Below are positions 63,165-64,000 of a stretch of DNA of 64,000 nt, piece by piece. The stretch's first letter is position 1. Every line of letters begins with the position of its first letter. The stretch comes from Venatoribacter pacificus (GTDB taxonomy: Bacteria; Pseudomonadota; Gammaproteobacteria; Pseudomonadales; Oceanobacteraceae). Below the pieces are notes generated by a model. The model saw only the letters and a list, made by a program, of their open reading frames with translations. It ran no database searches and was not told the origin of the DNA. Position numbers and translations under genes: made by a program. The stretch lies in NCBI RefSeq assembly GCF_025318105.1, contig NZ_JAOANI010000019.1, positions 186,001 to 250,000 of the forward strand. The letters are read 5' to 3'.

Positions 63165-63598
63165 TGTGCGTTCCGGGCTTCCAGCTTGGCGCGGATAAAT
63201 TCGCTGTGGGGAATGTAAAGCAGTTCGGCAATACGACGGATGATATGTTCTTCATATTTATCAAGGCCGTTGCTGCTGTATGCCACTTGCCACAATCCAC
63301 GCATTAAACGGAATTTACCGGCTGCATCCAGTTGCTGATTAATTACCGCGGTAAATTGAAAAAGATCACTGGCTTTTTCAACGCGTTGCAGAGCATCGCG
63401 AAGCAGATCCGCAGACTCGGCGACGCTGAGTCCAAATAAATTTTGCAGAACCTGCGCCAACGCTTGTTCCTCTTGCGCATCGACCTCATGGTCGGCGCGC
63501 ATCACTTCGGCCAGTAATGCCGCACAGGCAAGGTTGATGTGGTGAGGTTCAGGACGCTTAGTCTCGTCACGGAACAGGCTCAGCAGACGTTCTATCAC
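63161..63598 (-). CDS. TerB-domain (tellurite-resistance-like) protein
   Basis: A 145-residue all-helical TerB-family protein. INLACAALLAEVMRADHEVDAQEEQAL (residues 21-47, in parts) carries the typical acidic metal-binding turn between helices, and LWQVAYSSNGLDKYEEHIIRRIAELLYIPHSEFI repeats it near 102-135. Single TerB domains bind divalent metal and are widespread; the link to tellurite is historical. GTG start overlaps the transaldolase stop and its own stop overlaps the tus start, so three proteins are translationally linked. Confidence 0.87.
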   Translation of the reverse strand: MIERLLSLFRDETKRPEPHHINLACAALLAEVMRADHEVDAQEEQALAQVLQNLFGLSVAESADLLRDALQRVEKASDLFQFTAVINQQLDAAGKFRLMRGLWQVAYSSNGLDKYEEHIIRRIAELLYIPHSEFIRAKLEARNAQ

Positions 63599-64000
63599 AG
63601 CATTTGGCTCAGTCGTTGTTCGAGTAATTGTTGGTCGGCGGCAAAGCGGCGAATGCCATCGGCTAACTTTTCGGTAGCCATCGCATCTTCATTCATTGCC
63701 CAGCGGAATTGAGCTTCATTAACGCTGTGTTTGGCAATGTCAGATTGAGCCTTGCGGTCATCCAGCTGTTGCGGCAGTTCGTCTTGCGCGGCACTGAGTT
63801 CACTCAGCAGGTCAGGGCTGATGGTCAGCTTATCGCAACCGGCGAGTGCTTCTACTTCACCGATGTTGCGGAAGCTTGCACCCATAACGACGGTCTTGTA
63901 ACCGTGTACTTTGTAGTGGTTGTAAATCTGGCTGACTGACATAACGCCGGGGTCTGCTTTGCCGCGGTAATCGCCGTCAGGCTTATTGGCTTTATGCCAA
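63595..64000 (-). CDS. tal: Transaldolase, C-terminal part (gene runs off the right edge)
   Basis: The frame stays open to the window edge (...WHKANKPDGDYRGKADPGV), so the 5' part is outside; the internal ATG at 63942 is not the start. SVSQIYNHYKVHGYKTVVMGASFRNIGEV, LAGCDKLTISPDLL (in parts) and the C-terminal AMATEKLADGIRRFAADQQLLEQ match type I transaldolase (TalA/TalB). It exchanges a dihydroxyacetone unit in the pentose phosphate pathway. The stop overlaps the terB GTG. About 134 codons are visible out of roughly 315. Confidence 0.94.
   Translation of the reverse strand, partial: WHKANKPDGDYRGKADPGVMSVSQIYNHYKVHGYKTVVMGASFRNIGEVEALAGCDKLTISPDLLSELSAAQDELPQQLDDRKAQSDIAKHSVNEAQFRWAMNEDAMATEKLADGIRRFAADQQLLEQRLSQML

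Overview
The window is a gene-dense stretch of a gammaproteobacterial chromosome. Gene order follows the Pseudomonas aeruginosa chromosome closely in long blocks: lpxK-trm112-ptp-murB; lpxH-ppiB-glnS-cysS-folD-tRNAs-tig-clpP-clpX-lon-hupB-tRNA(Asp)-ppiD-fabI-(binding protein)-mltD-rnhA-dnaQ-nhaB-fimL; sohB-acuI; cysI-metH-nfuA; apbE-nqrM-sthA. GC content looks moderate, and many operons are shuffled relative to Pseudomonas. I therefore infer a marine member of the Oceanospirillales/Pseudomonadales (Thalassolituus/Oceanobacter-like) rather than Pseudomonas itself; the genus is a guess. I see no insertion sequences, phage genes, integrases or CRISPR arrays.

Layout. 1-2.3 kb: the 3' half of lpxK, then Trm112-like, tyrosine phosphatase and murB. 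2.3-7.7 kb: lpxH/ppiB facing glnS-cysS, then folD. 7.9-8.2 kb: a Pro-Arg-His tRNA operon. 8.4-16.7 kb: protein quality control (tig, clpP, clpX, lon, hupB plus tRNA-Asp, ppiD). 16.8-24.6 kb: fabI, an orphan YejA-like binding protein, mltD, a methyltransferase, rnhA, dnaQ and nhaB. 24.8-31.1 kb: fimL, an SCP2 protein, sohB, acuI, and a WYL regulator with a VOC protein. 31.1-41.4 kb: a cation antiporter, sulfite reductase with its DUF934 partner, GDPD, MATE, metH and nfuA. 41.4-48 kb: a c-di-GMP-binding PilZ protein, an RssB/RssC-like partner-switch pair, gpsA, DUF4389, sixA, and two alpha/beta hydrolases overlapping a DUF1461 (Lit-like) membrane protein. 48-57.9 kb: rluA coupled to an MlaC/SBP3 fusion, trhP, a three-gene envelope/unknown cluster, a PilZ-like remnant, yigZ-rlmG and a permease. 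57.9-64 kb: a DUF4062 protein, an ArsR regulator, apbE-nqrM, sthA, and a tal-terB-tus operon.

Working logic. Most of the window is housekeeping: translation, protein quality control, envelope biogenesis, one-carbon and sulfur metabolism, and Fe-S repair. The regulatory signals that read best are an IscR type-1 site before nfuA, a sigma-54 element before the PilZ gene, a near-consensus hupB promoter, and twin CTG-based operators flanking the WYL regulator.

The items most worth following up are: a distant Tus (replication fork trap) homologue translationally coupled to a TerB-domain gene and transaldolase; the MlaC/periplasmic binding protein fusion; the DUF1461-hydrolase operon in a Gram-negative; the DUF4062 protein; and the WYL operators. 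All functional calls are from reading translations and motifs by eye; no database searches were run.
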